Positions 32,522 through 41,448 are shown, numbered from the stretch's first letter. The stretch: DNA of 64,000 nt from Streptomyces sp. NRRL B-24484 (GCF_000717715.1 NZ_JOAI01000003.1:62001-126000), one strand, 5' to 3'. Notes: generated from the sequence alone by a model not told the origin. Translations and numbers: made by a program.

Positions 32522-33439
32522 TCAGACCTTCACCGCAGCGGCCGGGGCGGGAGCGGGCGGGGTGGCCCCCTGGTCCGGAGCCGCCGGCGAGGACGGACCG
32601 GGCTGCGAGGACGGCGACGCCGCCGGGGCGGACGGCGCGTCCACCGAGGAGGACGGGGACGCCTGGGGTTCCTGGGACGCCGACGACGATGATGACGAGG
32701 GCGATGACGACGAGGGCGGCGACGGCGGCGCGTCGCGGTGCAGTTCGGCGGGCGGGGTCCGCTGCGCGTCCATCGGGTCGACCCGCACCAGGCTGCCCCA
32801 GACCGCCATCCGGTACAGCGAGGTGTAGACCGGGGTGCAGGTGGTCAGGGTGATGTACCGCCCGGGCGCGTGGTACGGGGAGCCCGCGGGGACGGCGGCG
32901 ACGATGCCGACGTTCTCGGGCGAGGTCTCGGGCAGCACGCCGTCCACCCGGTAGACGTACCAGTGGTCGCGGGTCTCGACCACGATCGGCGCACCGAGGC
33001 CCACCGCGTCGAGGTCGTGGAACTTCGCGCCGTGGCCGTCGCGGTGGGCGGCGAGCGCGAAGTTGCCGGCCCGGTCCCAGGGCATCGCGGCGCGGGGCTC
33101 CTGGTAGACGCCGGCGACGCCCTGGTCGAGGACGGCGGCTTCGGTGCCGACCTTGATCACGACGGGGTCCTGCTCCATCGCGGGCACGTGCAGGAAGCCG
33201 ACCTCCTGCCCGGTGTACACGGTGCTCGGCGCACCGGACGGGCCGGGCGCCGCCCAGCTCTGCCGCAGCCGGTCCCCGGCCCGGTCGGCCTGGCGGTCGG
33301 CGAGCACGTCCGTCCACCAGAGCGAGTAGGCGGCGAACAGTGCGGCCGCCAGGGCGACGGTGAGCATCAGGTTGCCGAAGGCGTTGGTCCATCGGCGGCG
33401 GGGGGATCGCCGCGCGGTCTCTGCCGGAGCCCGGCCCAT
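32522..33439 (-). CDS. Class E sortase
   Basis: 305 residues; the ATG at 33439 follows GGAGGAGGA. One N-terminal membrane helix (about 22-42) and an extracytoplasmic transpeptidase. Catalytic His132 (LAAHRDGHG), Cys201 (LTTCTPVYT) and Arg210 (YRM) are all present. Class E sortases of actinobacteria attach LAxTG/LPxTG-type proteins to the cell wall. The C-terminal 80 residues are Pro/Ser/Ala-rich and probably span the wall. Candidate clients in this window are the LPKTG microprotein 1.7 kb away and the LPAAG-ending LPMO. Confidence 0.9.
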   Translation of the reverse strand: MGRAPAETARRSPRRRWTNAFGNLMLTVALAAALFAAYSLWWTDVLADRQADRAGDRLRQSWAAPGPSGAPSTVYTGQEVGFLHVPAMEQDPVVIKVGTEAAVLDQGVAGVYQEPRAAMPWDRAGNFALAAHRDGHGAKFHDLDAVGLGAPIVVETRDHWYVYRVDGVLPETSPENVGIVAAVPAGSPYHAPGRYITLTTCTPVYTSLYRMAVWGSLVRVDPMDAQRTPPAELHRDAPPSPPSSSSPSSSSSSASQEPQASPSSSVDAPSAPAASPSSQPGPSSPAAPDQGATPPAPAPAAAVKV

Positions 33440-33832
33440 CGGGTCCTCCTCCGCCACGCGCCTGCCGGTCACCGTCCCGGGCCCGGTGTCCGAGGGCCCG
33501 TCAGACCGGCACGCGGCGGCGCCGCTTGTCCGTTCCCGGGATCCGGCCGGCGCGGGTGGGCCGTCCGTTCCCGGAGTTGTCCGTTCCCGGACAGTCTGCC
33601 GACCGGGCGCGGCCGAACGGCCCGGACGGCACGCGGCATTCGGGTGACGCGGTCCGCCGGACGGCCCGCCGGGAGGTGCCCGGGGAGCTCTTCACTCGAA
33701 CGGCATGCGCGCCTTCCGCCGGACACGGCGCCCGCACCTATTACAACTCTGAATGTCGTACGGACCGCGCGAGACCGCGGTCCCGACACCGACTCCCCCG
33801 CCCTCCCCCCTCCCCCCGCGAGGCCATTTGCC
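33440..33832. other. Divergent intergenic region between sortase and glycosyltransferase
   Basis: About 390 bases. GTCCGTTCCCGG occurs three times exactly, at 33528, 33563 and 33579. An AT-richer stretch around 33735-33760 (ATTACAACTCTGAATG) probably carries the glycosyltransferase promoter. No gene supported. Confidence 0.5.
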
Positions 33833-34999
33833 ATGAGTACTGCCACCCGCCCGCTGACGCTCACGGTCATCGTTCCCGCGCACAACGAGGAGCAGGGCCT
33901 CCCGGCGACACTCGAGGCGCTGCTCCGCCAGACCGTCCCCGCCGAGCAGATCGTCGTCATCGACGACGGGTCCACCGACCGCACCGGCGAGGTCGCCGCC
34001 GGCTACGGAGTGACGGTGCTGCGCCCGCCCGCGAACCTCGGCAGCAAGGCCAAGGCGCAGAACTACGCGCTGCCGTTCTGCACGACCGACCTGGTGCTCG
34101 CGGTCGACGCGGACACCGTGCTGGCCGACGACTACATCGAGCACATCAAGCCCGCCTTCGACGACGAGGAGGTGCTGATCGCCTCCGGCTGCGTGCAGAG
34201 CCGGTTCGAACGGACCTGGGCCGAGCGCGGCCGGTCTGTGGAGTACCTCTACGGCTTCCACTGGAACCGCCCGATCGAGAACATGGCCAACTCGCCGGTG
34301 GTCTGCTCCGGCTGCTGCTCGGTGTTCCGGCGCCAGCCGCTGGTCGACTTCGGCGGGTTCCCGGAGCGGACGATCGTCGAGGACATGGACTACACGTGGT
34401 CCGTGCAGATGTCCGGCAAGAAGGCGGTCTACGTCAGCGCGGCCGTCGCCTGGGCCGCCGACCCCGAGGACCTCACCTACCTGCGCAAGCAGACCTGGCG
34501 GTGGGCCGCGGGGTACTTCCAGAACGTCCGCATCCACCTGCCGCGGATGATCTTCAAGAAGCCGATGCTGGCGTTCTGGGTGGCCCTCAAGCTGTGGGAG
34601 ACCATCGCCGTCCCGCTCTGGCTGATCCTCCCGATGGTGGCGCCCGGCGTCGGCTTCTCCGTCGGGGACGCCTTCGTCTGGTGGTTCCTGTGGTGGCTGT
34701 CGACGAGCACCCTGATGATCGGACTGCCCCTGGTCTACGCGGCCAAGAAACGGGGGATCCCGATCCGTCGCGTCCTGCGGAACCTGCCGTACGTCTTCCT
34801 CACCAAGATGGTCGACTTCTGCTACCAGTGGAAGGCGATGGTGGTCGAACTGATCCTGGTGCCGCTGCGGCTCTCCAAGGGCCTGGTGAGCTACGAGAAG
34901 GGCCGGGCCGACACGCCCGGCGTCCCGGGCCCGGCCGCCCCGGCCGAGGTCGAGACCGGCACGTCCGCCGGTACGTCGGCCGCCGCGCCCACCGCCTGA
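33833..34999 (+). CDS. Membrane-bound processive glycosyltransferase, family 2
   Basis: 388 residues. GT-A fold: VIVPAHNEEQG, nucleotide-site VIDDGSTDRT, metal motif DADT, acceptor region EDMDYTW with the catalytic base, and QTWRW, the QxxRW motif of processive enzymes such as chitin, hyaluronan and cellulose synthases. Three hydrophobic segments follow (about 240-330). It would polymerise a sugar at the cytoplasmic membrane; the sugar is unknown. No partner transporter or deacetylase adjoins it, so the product may be short or attached to a lipid. Confidence 0.85.
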   Translation: MSTATRPLTLTVIVPAHNEEQGLPATLEALLRQTVPAEQIVVIDDGSTDRTGEVAAGYGVTVLRPPANLGSKAKAQNYALPFCTTDLVLAVDADTVLADDYIEHIKPAFDDEEVLIASGCVQSRFERTWAERGRSVEYLYGFHWNRPIENMANSPVVCSGCCSVFRRQPLVDFGGFPERTIVEDMDYTWSVQMSGKKAVYVSAAVAWAADPEDLTYLRKQTWRWAAGYFQNVRIHLPRMIFKKPMLAFWVALKLWETIAVPLWLILPMVAPGVGFSVGDAFVWWFLWWLSTSTLMIGLPLVYAAKKRGIPIRRVLRNLPYVFLTKMVDFCYQWKAMVVELILVPLRLSKGLVSYEKGRADTPGVPGPAAPAEVETGTSAGTSAAAPTA

Positions 35000-35092
35000 C
35001 CACCGCCGCGCTGCTCCGGCCGGCCCTGCACCCGCGGGGCCGGCCGTCGCGCTTCCCGGGAGGGGCACCGCCGGCAGGGCCCGCACACGGAG

Positions 35093-35137
35093 CGAGGTGC
35101 CCGGCACCGCCCCCTCGCGGGGCGGGCCCGGGCACCT
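35093..35137. terminator. Nested bidirectional hairpin
   Basis: Outer stem GAGGTGCCCGG (35093-35103) / CCGGGCACCTC (35127-35137), inner stem CCGCCCC / GGGGCGG. It lies between the convergent glycosyltransferase and LPKTG microprotein genes. Confidence 0.65.
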
Positions 35138-35170
35138 CGGCGCGTTCTCCTCGGCCTGGCCGACGCTCCG

Positions 35171-35296
35171 TCAGCGACCGGACGTCCGGCGGCCGAAGAA
35201 CTTCATCATCAGGCCGGACGCGCCGAGCACCAGCGCCACGCCCACGTACGCGAGCCCGCTGAAGCCGGTCTTCGGAAGAGAGTGCCCGTATCCCAT
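35171..35296 (-). CDS. 41-residue LPKTG-motif microprotein
   Basis: ATG at 35296 with AAGGAAG 7 bases upstream. The whole product is MGYGHS, then LPKTG (residues 7-11), a hydrophobic helix of about 20 residues, and a basic tail (MMKFFGRRTSGR): a complete cell-wall sorting signal with almost nothing before it. There is no signal peptide, so export would have to use the sorting helix itself as a signal-anchor. It lies 1.7 kb from a class E sortase. The peptide left on the wall after sorting would be very short; alternatively it serves as a membrane marker or competes for the sortase. Too short for routine gene finding. Confidence 0.75.
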   Translation of the reverse strand: MGYGHSLPKTGFSGLAYVGVALVLGASGLMMKFFGRRTSGR

Positions 35297-35473
35297 GAGG
35301 GTGCTTCCTTTCGGTGAAGGGTCCCAGCCCTGATTCCGCCGGCCGGCATGTGCCGCCGGGCAACTGAGTACCAATAAGTTTTTAAGCTGCCCACGGTGAT
35401 TTCCGGCGACAGGCACGTATGTTGTTCGGGTGAAGCTCGTACGGAAACCTTCCGGTGACCCGTCCGGCCGGGG
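35297..35473. other. AT-rich divergent promoter region
   Basis: The stretch 35365-35420 (AGTACCAATAAGTTTTTAAGC and on) is much richer in A/T than its surroundings and probably holds the promoter of the LPKTG microprotein. No other element recognised. Confidence 0.45.
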
Positions 35474-36085
35474 GTGACGGCGGTGCACGGCTTCGCCACG
35501 ACCGAGTTCCAGCTCGTCCTGCTCCGCCGGATGGCGGATTTCCACCCCGATCTGGTGGAAGGCGCGCTGCACCGGCTCGGCGCGACCCGCGCCGGGATGC
35601 GGGAGGCGAACAAGCGGTGGCAGGCGATGGTCCGCTCGCCCCGCCTCCCGCACGGCGCCCGCCGCTACGCCGCCGTGCTCGGCCCGCCGGAGGCCGTGCT
35701 GCCGCGGCGGATCGGCGACCTCGACTGCACGGTGCAGCTCTGGGCGCTGCCGCTCTGGCCCGACCTGCGGTTCGAGATCCTGCTCGGGCCGGCCGGCGGT
35801 GCGGCCCCGCCGTGGAACGAGTGGCTCGTCCGCGCGCCCGGCACGCCCCCGCCACAGCTGCGCACCCTGGAGGACCTCGTCCCGTGGAGCTGCGTCGTGG
35901 CGGACGTCGGCGCGGCATTCCCGCCCGCCGTGCCGCGCGAGGGCAGTGCGCCGACCCGGTGGCAGCTGGACTTCACGGCCCCGGACGGCGCGGGCCGGCC
36001 GCGCTCCTGCACCGCCGACTTCACCTGGGGTCTGCTGCAGGAGGTCCGCACCGCCGGCGCCTCCCGCGGCACGGAGCCCTCCTGA
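35474..36085 (+). CDS. Hypothetical protein, 203 residues
   Basis: GTG start, no convincing ribosome site, so the start is uncertain. A globular, Trp/Pro-rich protein: [52 protein letters not shown], ending in a short [10 protein letters not shown] helix. No signal peptide or membrane helix. No family recognised. Confidence 0.6.
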   Translation: MTAVHGFATTEFQLVLLRRMADFHPDLVEGALHRLGATRAGMREANKRWQAMVRSPRLPHGARRYAAVLGPPEAVLPRRIGDLDCTVQLWALPLWPDLRFEILLGPAGGAAPPWNEWLVRAPGTPPPQLRTLEDLVPWSCVVADVGAAFPPAVPREGSAPTRWQLDFTAPDGAGRPRSCTADFTWGLLQEVRTAGASRGTEPS

Positions 36086-36194
36086 CGCCCCGTCCGGCCC
36101 GCCCGACGGCCCCTCGCCGGCCCGCGGAAATTCGCGCGAGGCACGGCCGGATCTGTGGTCGGATACCGGTCGACCGGACCGTCCGAGAAAGGGG

Positions 36195-36818
36195 ATGCCC
36201 GTGGGATCCGTACTGGAAGCGCCGCTGCTGGAGGGTTCGCTGGTGCGCCTGGAACCGCTGGGGCGCCGCCACGCGGCGGGCCTCGCCGCCGCGGCGGAGG
36301 AGGACCGCGGCTCGTACGGCTTCACCTGGGTGCCGGCCGCGGCGGAGGTCCCGGCGTACGTCGACAAGCAGCTCGCCCGGGCGGCCGCGGGCCGGCTCGC
36401 CCCGTTCGCCCAGGTGGACCGTGCCTCGGGGCGGGTGGTCGGGGCGACCGCCTTCTGGGACCCGCGGCCCTGGCCGGACGGCGAGGGGCTGTGCGCGGTC
36501 GAGGTCGGCTTCACCTGGCTGGCCGCGTCGGCGCAGGGCACCGGGCTGAACACCGAGGCCAAGTACCTGCTGTTCCGGCACGCCTTCGAGCAGTGGGGCG
36601 TGGCGCGGGTCGACCTGAAGACCGATGCCCGCAACGGCCGCTCGCGGACCGCGGTCGAGCGGGTCGGCGCACGGTTCGAAGGGGTCCTGCGGAACTGGTC
36701 GGCCTCGTGGGCGCCCGGGGAGCAGGGCAGGCTCCGCGACTCGGCGATCTTCTCGGTGACGGCCGAGGAGTGGCCGGAGGTCCGGGCGGGCCTCGAACGG
36801 CGCCTCGCCGCACGGTGA
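36195..36818 (+). CDS. GNAT-family N-acetyltransferase
   Basis: 207 residues. Opening [20 protein letters not shown] is typical of RimJ/RimL-type acetyltransferases; [31 protein letters not shown] carries the acetyl-CoA pyrophosphate loop (Q-x-x-G-x-x), followed by [29 protein letters not shown]. Transfers acetyl from acetyl-CoA to an amine, substrate unknown. Start ATG 36195 or GTG 36201. Confidence 0.85.
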   Translation: MPVGSVLEAPLLEGSLVRLEPLGRRHAAGLAAAAEEDRGSYGFTWVPAAAEVPAYVDKQLARAAAGRLAPFAQVDRASGRVVGATAFWDPRPWPDGEGLCAVEVGFTWLAASAQGTGLNTEAKYLLFRHAFEQWGVARVDLKTDARNGRSRTAVERVGARFEGVLRNWSASWAPGEQGRLRDSAIFSVTAEEWPEVRAGLERRLAAR

Positions 36819-36830
36819 ACCGGGCACCGG

Positions 36831-36872
36831 CCGGTGGCCCGCGGCCGATGACCGGTGGCCCGCGGCCGATGA
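36831..36872. repeat. 21-base tandem duplication
   Basis: A 21-base unit beginning CCGGTGGCCCGCGGCCGATG is duplicated exactly between the GNAT gene and the small gene at 36907. Confidence 0.75.
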
Positions 36873-36906
36873 CGGGAGCAGAGCCCGGCCCGACGGAGGA
36901 GGACCC

Positions 36907-37083
36907 ATGACCGCATCCACCGCCACCGTCTTCCGCGGTGTCCGCCCCTTCCGTGCCGGCGAACCCGTCGACCTGGTCGCCGTGGACGGGCTGCTGGCCG
37001 CCCGGGTGCCCGAGGGCGCCCGGGCGGAGGTGGTCGACGGGGGCGGCCGGATGGTGGCCCGGGACGGGCGGTTCACGGGCTGA
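36907..37083 (+). CDS. 58-residue protein resembling the N-terminal composite domain of amidohydrolases
   Basis: The ATG follows GGAGGAGGACCC, a perfect ribosome site. The product reads like the first strands of an amidohydrolase (FRGVRPFRAGEPVDLVAVDG, then ARAEVVDGGGRMV), exactly where complete enzymes continue into PGFVDAHxHL; here it stops after RDGRFTG. It is either a decayed fragment with intact start signals or a genuine microprotein. No remainder of an amidohydrolase follows in any frame. It lies 141 bases before the response-regulator/thioredoxin-reductase gene. Confidence 0.5.
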   Translation: MTASTATVFRGVRPFRAGEPVDLVAVDGLLAARVPEGARAEVVDGGGRMVARDGRFTG

Positions 37084-37224
37084 GCAGCGGGCCGCCGGAG
37101 CACCCGGTGTCACTATTCGTGGTGAAGTGCCGGGATCGTCCCTAGGATGGATGACCGGCGCTCGGGCGTGGCCGGACGGGTGACGTCCAGGGCGGGAAAC
37201 CGATCAGCTCGGGACGGGGTCCCC

Positions 37225-38901
37225 ATGGCTCAGGCCGCCGGTCCGCCGCGGACCGTTCTCATCACCGTGGACGACGATCCGGCGGTGTCCCGCGCCGTCG
37301 CCCGGGACCTGCGGCGGCGCTACGGCGAGTCGTACCGGGTGGTGCGCGCGGAGTCCGGGGAGTCGGCGCTGGAGGCGCTGCGGGAGCTGAAACTGCGCGG
37401 CGACCCGGTCGCGGTGATCATCGCCGACTACCGGATGCCCGCGATGAGCGGCATCGAGTTCCTCGAACAGGCGATCGACATCTACCCGGACGCGCGGCGG
37501 GTGCTGCTCACCGCGTACGCGGACACCGGCGCGGCGATCGACGCCATCAACGTGATCGACCTCGACCACTACCTCCTCAAGCCGTGGGAACCGCCGGAGG
37601 AGAAGCTCTACCCGGTGCTGGACGACCTGCTGGAGGTGTGGCGGGCCGCCGACCACCACCACGTCGCCGTCACCAAGGTCGTCGGCCACCGCTGGTCGGC
37701 CCGCTCCTCGTCGGTCCGCGAGTTCCTGGCCCGCAACGAGGTGCCGTACCGCTGGTACTCCTCCGACGACCCCGAGGGGCGCCGGCTGCTCGCCGCCGCG
37801 GGCGAGGACGGCCGGCGGCTGCCGCTGGTGGTCACCCCGGACGGCACGGCACTGGTCGAACCCGCCGACCGGGACCTCGCCGCGCAGGTGGGCCTGGCGA
37901 CGACCCCGGCCGCCGACTTCTACGACCTGATCATCATCGGCGGCGGCCCGGCCGGACTCGGCGCGGCCGTGTACGGCGCATCGGAGGGGCTGCGGACCGT
38001 CCTGGTCGAGCGGTCCGCGACCGGCGGCCAGGCCGGCCAGAGCTCGCGGATCGAGAACTACCTCGGCTTCCCGGACGGCGTGTCCGGGGCGCAGCTCACC
38101 GACCGGGCGCGGCGCCAGGCGGCGAAGTTCGGCGCCGAGATCCTCACCGCGCGGGAGGTGACCGGGCTGGAGGTCGGCGGCGCGGCACGGGTCGTCCGGT
38201 TCGCCGACGGCTCGGCGATCGCCGCGCACACGGTGATCCTGGCGACGGGAGTGTCCTACCGGCAGCTGGACGCCCCCGGCGCGGCGGAGCTGACCGGGTG
38301 CGGGGTGTTCTACGGCTCCGCACTGACCGAGGCGGCCGCCTGCCAGGGCCAGGACGTGTACATCGTCGGCGGCGCCAACTCGGCCGGCCAGGCCGCCCTG
38401 TACCTGGCCCGCAGCGCCAAGTCGGTGACCCTGGTGGTGCGCAGGCCCTCGTTGACCGCCACCATGTCGCACTACCTCGTGCAGCAGGTCGAGGAGGCCC
38501 CGGAGATCTCCGTCCGCGCCAACACCGTGGTGGAGGCGGCGCACGGCGAGCACCAGTTGGAACGGCTCACGCTGCGCGACACGGAGTCCGGCCGGAGCGA
38601 ACTCGTCGACGCGCAGTGGGTGTTCGTCTTCATCGGGGCGGCGCCGCGGACGGACTGGCTGGAGGGCACCGTCCGCCGGGACGCCCGCGGGTTCATCCTG
38701 ACCGGCCCGGACCTGGCCCCGGAGGGGCAGCTGCCGGCCGGGTGGGAGCTGGAGCGCCCGCCGTACCACCTGGAGACGAACGTTCCGGGCGTGTTCGTGG
38801 CCGGGGACGCCCGCGCCGAGTCGGCCAAACGCGTCGCCTCCGCCGTCGGCGAGGGCGCGATGGCCGTGATGCTCGCCCACCGGTACCTGGAGCAGTCATG
38901 A
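37225..38901 (+). CDS. Response regulator fused to thioredoxin-reductase-like flavoprotein
   Basis: 558 residues. Receiver domain (about 9-135): acidic DDD 16-18, phospho-acceptor Asp68 (IIADYRMP), Thr in LLTAYAD, and Lys119. A thioredoxin/glutaredoxin-like middle (145-225) lacks CxxC. The flavoprotein part (233-558) has FAD motif GGGPAG (239-244), TGGQAG, the NADPH motif VGGANSAGQAA, and GVFVAGDAR. The CxxC redox pair of true thioredoxin reductases is missing: only GCGVFYG remains, so it cannot reduce thioredoxin by the standard mechanism. The stop overlaps the next start as ATGA, so it is coupled to its histidine kinase. Confidence 0.92.
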   Translation: MAQAAGPPRTVLITVDDDPAVSRAVARDLRRRYGESYRVVRAESGESALEALRELKLRGDPVAVIIADYRMPAMSGIEFLEQAIDIYPDARRVLLTAYADTGAAIDAINVIDLDHYLLKPWEPPEEKLYPVLDDLLEVWRAADHHHVAVTKVVGHRWSARSSSVREFLARNEVPYRWYSSDDPEGRRLLAAAGEDGRRLPLVVTPDGTALVEPADRDLAAQVGLATTPAADFYDLIIIGGGPAGLGAAVYGASEGLRTVLVERSATGGQAGQSSRIENYLGFPDGVSGAQLTDRARRQAAKFGAEILTAREVTGLEVGGAARVVRFADGSAIAAHTVILATGVSYRQLDAPGAAELTGCGVFYGSALTEAAACQGQDVYIVGGANSAGQAALYLARSAKSVTLVVRRPSLTATMSHYLVQQVEEAPEISVRANTVVEAAHGEHQLERLTLRDTESGRSELVDAQWVFVFIGAAPRTDWLEGTVRRDARGFILTGPDLAPEGQLPAGWELERPPYHLETNVPGVFVAGDARAESAKRVASAVGEGAMAVMLAHRYLEQS

Positions 38902-40433
38902 CGGGCCGTTCGATGCCCTGCGACCCGGTGGAGCTCTCCACGCTCTTCCTCTTCGAGGAGCTCGCCCCGGAGCAGTTGGACCGGCTCTGCCGGGAGGGCT
39001 CGGTGCTGGAGTTCGACCCGGGGCCGGTGTACGCCGAGGGCGAGCCGGCGACCTGCTTCTACGTGCTGCTGCAGGGCACGGTCGTGCTCTCCCGCAAGGT
39101 CGGCGACTCCGACGTGGAGGTCACCCGGACGTCCGACCGCGGGGTGTACGCCGGGGCGTTCCAGTCCTACCTGGGCGACCGGGTGCCGCAGGTGTACAAC
39201 AGCTCGCTGAAGGTGCCGGAGCGTTCGCGGTTCTTCGTGCTGCCCGCGGAGACCTTCGCGCAGGTGATGCGGGAGTGGTTCCCGATGGCCGTGCACCTGC
39301 TGGAGGGGCTGTTCTTCGGGTACAAGAGCGCCCAGGCCGCGGTCGGCCAGCGCGAGCGGCTGCTCGCCCTGGGGGCGCTGTCCGCGGGGCTCACCCACGA
39401 GTTGAACAATCCCGCGGCGGCGGCCGTCCGGGCCACCTCGGCGCTGCGCGAGCGGGTCGCCGGGATGCGGCACAAGCTCGGCGCGATCGCGGCCGGCCCG
39501 TTCCGGCGGGAGAGCCTGGAGGCGCTGGTCGAGGTCCAGGAGCGGACGGCGGAGCGGGTCGCCAAGGCGGTCGCGCTCAGCCCGCTGGAGGCCGCGGACC
39601 GCGAGGACGCGCTCGGCGACTGGCTGGACGAGCACGGCATCGCGGGCGGCTGGCAGCTCGCCCCGACCTTCGTCCAGGCCGGTCTGGACACCGACTGGCT
39701 CGACCAGGTCGCGGCCCGGGTGGACGAGGGTCTGCTGGAGGGGGCGGTGCGGTGGCTCAACTACACCGTCGAGACCGAGCTGCTGATGAACGAGATCGAG
39801 GAGTCGACCAACCGGGTCTCCGCGCTCGTCACCGCGGCGAAGCAGTACTCGCAGCTCGACCGGGCGCCCTACCGGACGGCCGACGTGCACGAGCTGATCG
39901 ACAGCACGCTGCTCATGGTCTCCGGGAAGATCGGCCCGCGGATCCGGGTGGCCAAGGAGTACGACCGCACCCTGCCGGCGATCCCGGCCTACCCGGGCGA
40001 GCTCAACCAGGTGTGGACGAACCTGATCGACAACGCCGTCGCCGCGATGGACGGCGCCGGCGGCGAGGGCACGCTGACGGTGCGCACCGCCCGGGACGGC
40101 GACCGGCTGCTCGTCGAGTTCGGCGACACCGGCCCGGGCGTGCCGGAGGAGATCCGTGACCGCATCTTCGACCCGTTCTTCACCACCAAGCCGGTCGGCG
40201 AGGGGACGGGCCTCGGCCTGGACATCTCCTGGCGCATCGTCGTCAACAAGCACCACGGCGACCTGCGGGTGGTGTCCGTGCCGGGCGATACCCGCTTCCA
40301 GGTCCGCCTGCCGCTGACCGCCCCGGAGAGCACCGGAACGGAGAACGGCGGAGCGGAGGACGGCGAGGTGGCGGAGGACGGCACGGAGGAGGACGCCGGG
40401 GCCGGGAGCGGTGCGGCGGAGCAGCCTTCCTGA
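38898..40433 (+). CDS. Soluble histidine kinase with cyclic-nucleotide-binding domain
   Basis: 511 residues. N-terminal cNMP/CRP-like beta-barrel (about 10-140, GEPATCFYVLLQGTVVL). Phospho-acceptor His167 in LSAGLTHELNNP. The ATPase domain has the N-box NLIDNAVAAM, GDTGPGVPEE, and the F-box FDPFFTTKPVGEGTGLGL. There is no transmembrane segment, so it senses a cytosolic signal. The C-terminal 40 residues are Glu/Asp/Gly-rich. It is translationally coupled to the RR-flavoprotein, its obvious cognate partner, and followed after 41 bases by an NAD kinase. Confidence 0.92.
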   Translation: MTGRSMPCDPVELSTLFLFEELAPEQLDRLCREGSVLEFDPGPVYAEGEPATCFYVLLQGTVVLSRKVGDSDVEVTRTSDRGVYAGAFQSYLGDRVPQVYNSSLKVPERSRFFVLPAETFAQVMREWFPMAVHLLEGLFFGYKSAQAAVGQRERLLALGALSAGLTHELNNPAAAAVRATSALRERVAGMRHKLGAIAAGPFRRESLEALVEVQERTAERVAKAVALSPLEAADREDALGDWLDEHGIAGGWQLAPTFVQAGLDTDWLDQVAARVDEGLLEGAVRWLNYTVETELLMNEIEESTNRVSALVTAAKQYSQLDRAPYRTADVHELIDSTLLMVSGKIGPRIRVAKEYDRTLPAIPAYPGELNQVWTNLIDNAVAAMDGAGGEGTLTVRTARDGDRLLVEFGDTGPGVPEEIRDRIFDPFFTTKPVGEGTGLGLDISWRIVVNKHHGDLRVVSVPGDTRFQVRLPLTAPESTGTENGGAEDGEVAEDGTEEDAGAGSGAAEQPS

Positions 40434-40474
40434 GCGGCCGCCGGGAGCGGCCCGACCGACAGCGAGGTGGAGCG

Positions 40475-41335
40475 ATGGGATTCATCGGCACGGTGGGGCT
40501 GGTGCTCCACCCCGAGCGCCAGTGCGCGTCCACCGTGGACGCCGTCCTCGACTGGGGGCACGGGCGGGGCGCGAAGGTGCTGGGGATGGCGGAGGAGGTG
40601 GACCGGATCGGCTGCCGGGCGGTGCCGGTCGGCGCCGAGGAGATGACGGCCGCCGCGGACCTGCTGATCAGCCTCGGCGGGGACGGGACCATGCTGCGCG
40701 CGCTGCGCCTCGCGGTCGGCGGCCACGCCCCCGTCCTCGGGGTGAACGTCGGACGGCTGGGGTTCCTCGCCGAGGTCGACATCCCCGAACTGCCGTCGGC
40801 GCTGGACGCGATCGACGAGCACCGGTTCACCGTCGAGCAGCGCTCCGGTGTCCGCGCGGGGTTCGAGGCGGGCCACGAGACGGCGCTCAACGACGTGGTG
40901 CTGCTGCGCAGTCCGGGGCAGCGGTCGGCGGAGGTCGCGGTGCGGGTGCAGGAGCAGCCGTTCGTGCGGTACACGGCGGACGCGGTGGTGGTCGCCACGC
41001 CCACCGGGTCGACCGCGTACAGCTTCTCCGCCGGGGGCCCGATCGTCTCGCCCAACGCCGAGGGGCTGCTGGTCACTCCGGTGGCGCCGCACGCGGTCTT
41101 CAACCGTTCGGTGTTCCTCTCGGCGGGCGAGCGGCTGTCGCTGGAGGTGCTGGCGCACAGCGGCGACCTCGCGGTGGAGGCCGACGGCCGGCTGGTCGGC
41201 CACGTCCGGCCGGGCGACGTGATCGAGGTGACGATGCTGCCGGCCGCGGCCCGGGTGGTCCGTCTCGGCCACACCACCTTCTATCAGCGGGCGCAGCGCA
41301 AGCTGCGCCTGTCCGGCTCCGCCGAGCCCGACTGA
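40475..41335 (+). CDS. nadK: NAD kinase
   Basis: 286 residues. Makes NADP from NAD and ATP. Signature motifs: LISLGGDGTMLRA, the catalytic GGDG loop; GVNVGRLGFLAEV; ALNDVVL; and TADAVVVATPTGSTAYSFSAGGPIVSP. GGTGGAG lies about 7 bases before the ATG. Close spacing to the kinase suggests it belongs to the same operon, where it would feed NADPH to the flavoprotein; a second, housekeeping NAD kinase is likely elsewhere in the genome. Followed by an intrinsic terminator at 41449. Confidence 0.93.
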   Translation: MGFIGTVGLVLHPERQCASTVDAVLDWGHGRGAKVLGMAEEVDRIGCRAVPVGAEEMTAAADLLISLGGDGTMLRALRLAVGGHAPVLGVNVGRLGFLAEVDIPELPSALDAIDEHRFTVEQRSGVRAGFEAGHETALNDVVLLRSPGQRSAEVAVRVQEQPFVRYTADAVVVATPTGSTAYSFSAGGPIVSPNAEGLLVTPVAPHAVFNRSVFLSAGERLSLEVLAHSGDLAVEADGRLVGHVRPGDVIEVTMLPAAARVVRLGHTTFYQRAQRKLRLSGSAEPD

Positions 41336-41407
41336 GTCCGACTGGGTCCGACTGGGTCCGGCACCGCCGAGTCGGCGGAGGGATCTGTTCCGTCACCGTC
41401 CCGAGAG

Positions 41408-41442
41408 CCCTCTCTGCACATCAAAGGAGGCTTAAGAGAGGG
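41408..41442 (+). other. Stem-loop with ribosome-binding sequence in the loop
   Basis: CCCTCTCT (41408-41415) pairs with AGAGAGGG (41435-41442). The 19-base loop contains AAAGGAGG, a near-perfect ribosome site, but no start codon follows at a usable distance. Possibly an antisense or regulatory RNA element; possibly chance. Confidence 0.35.
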
Positions 41443-41448
41443 TTAAGA

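Noticed and set aside
33526..33832. In-frame N-terminal extension of the glycosyltransferase and other frames in the same gap
   Set aside because: Composition is low complexity and contains exact 12-base repeats; the ATG at 33833 gives the normal GT2 N-terminus.
37225..38901. Standard thioredoxin reductase
   Set aside because: The CxxC redox pair is missing and a receiver domain is fused at the N-terminus.
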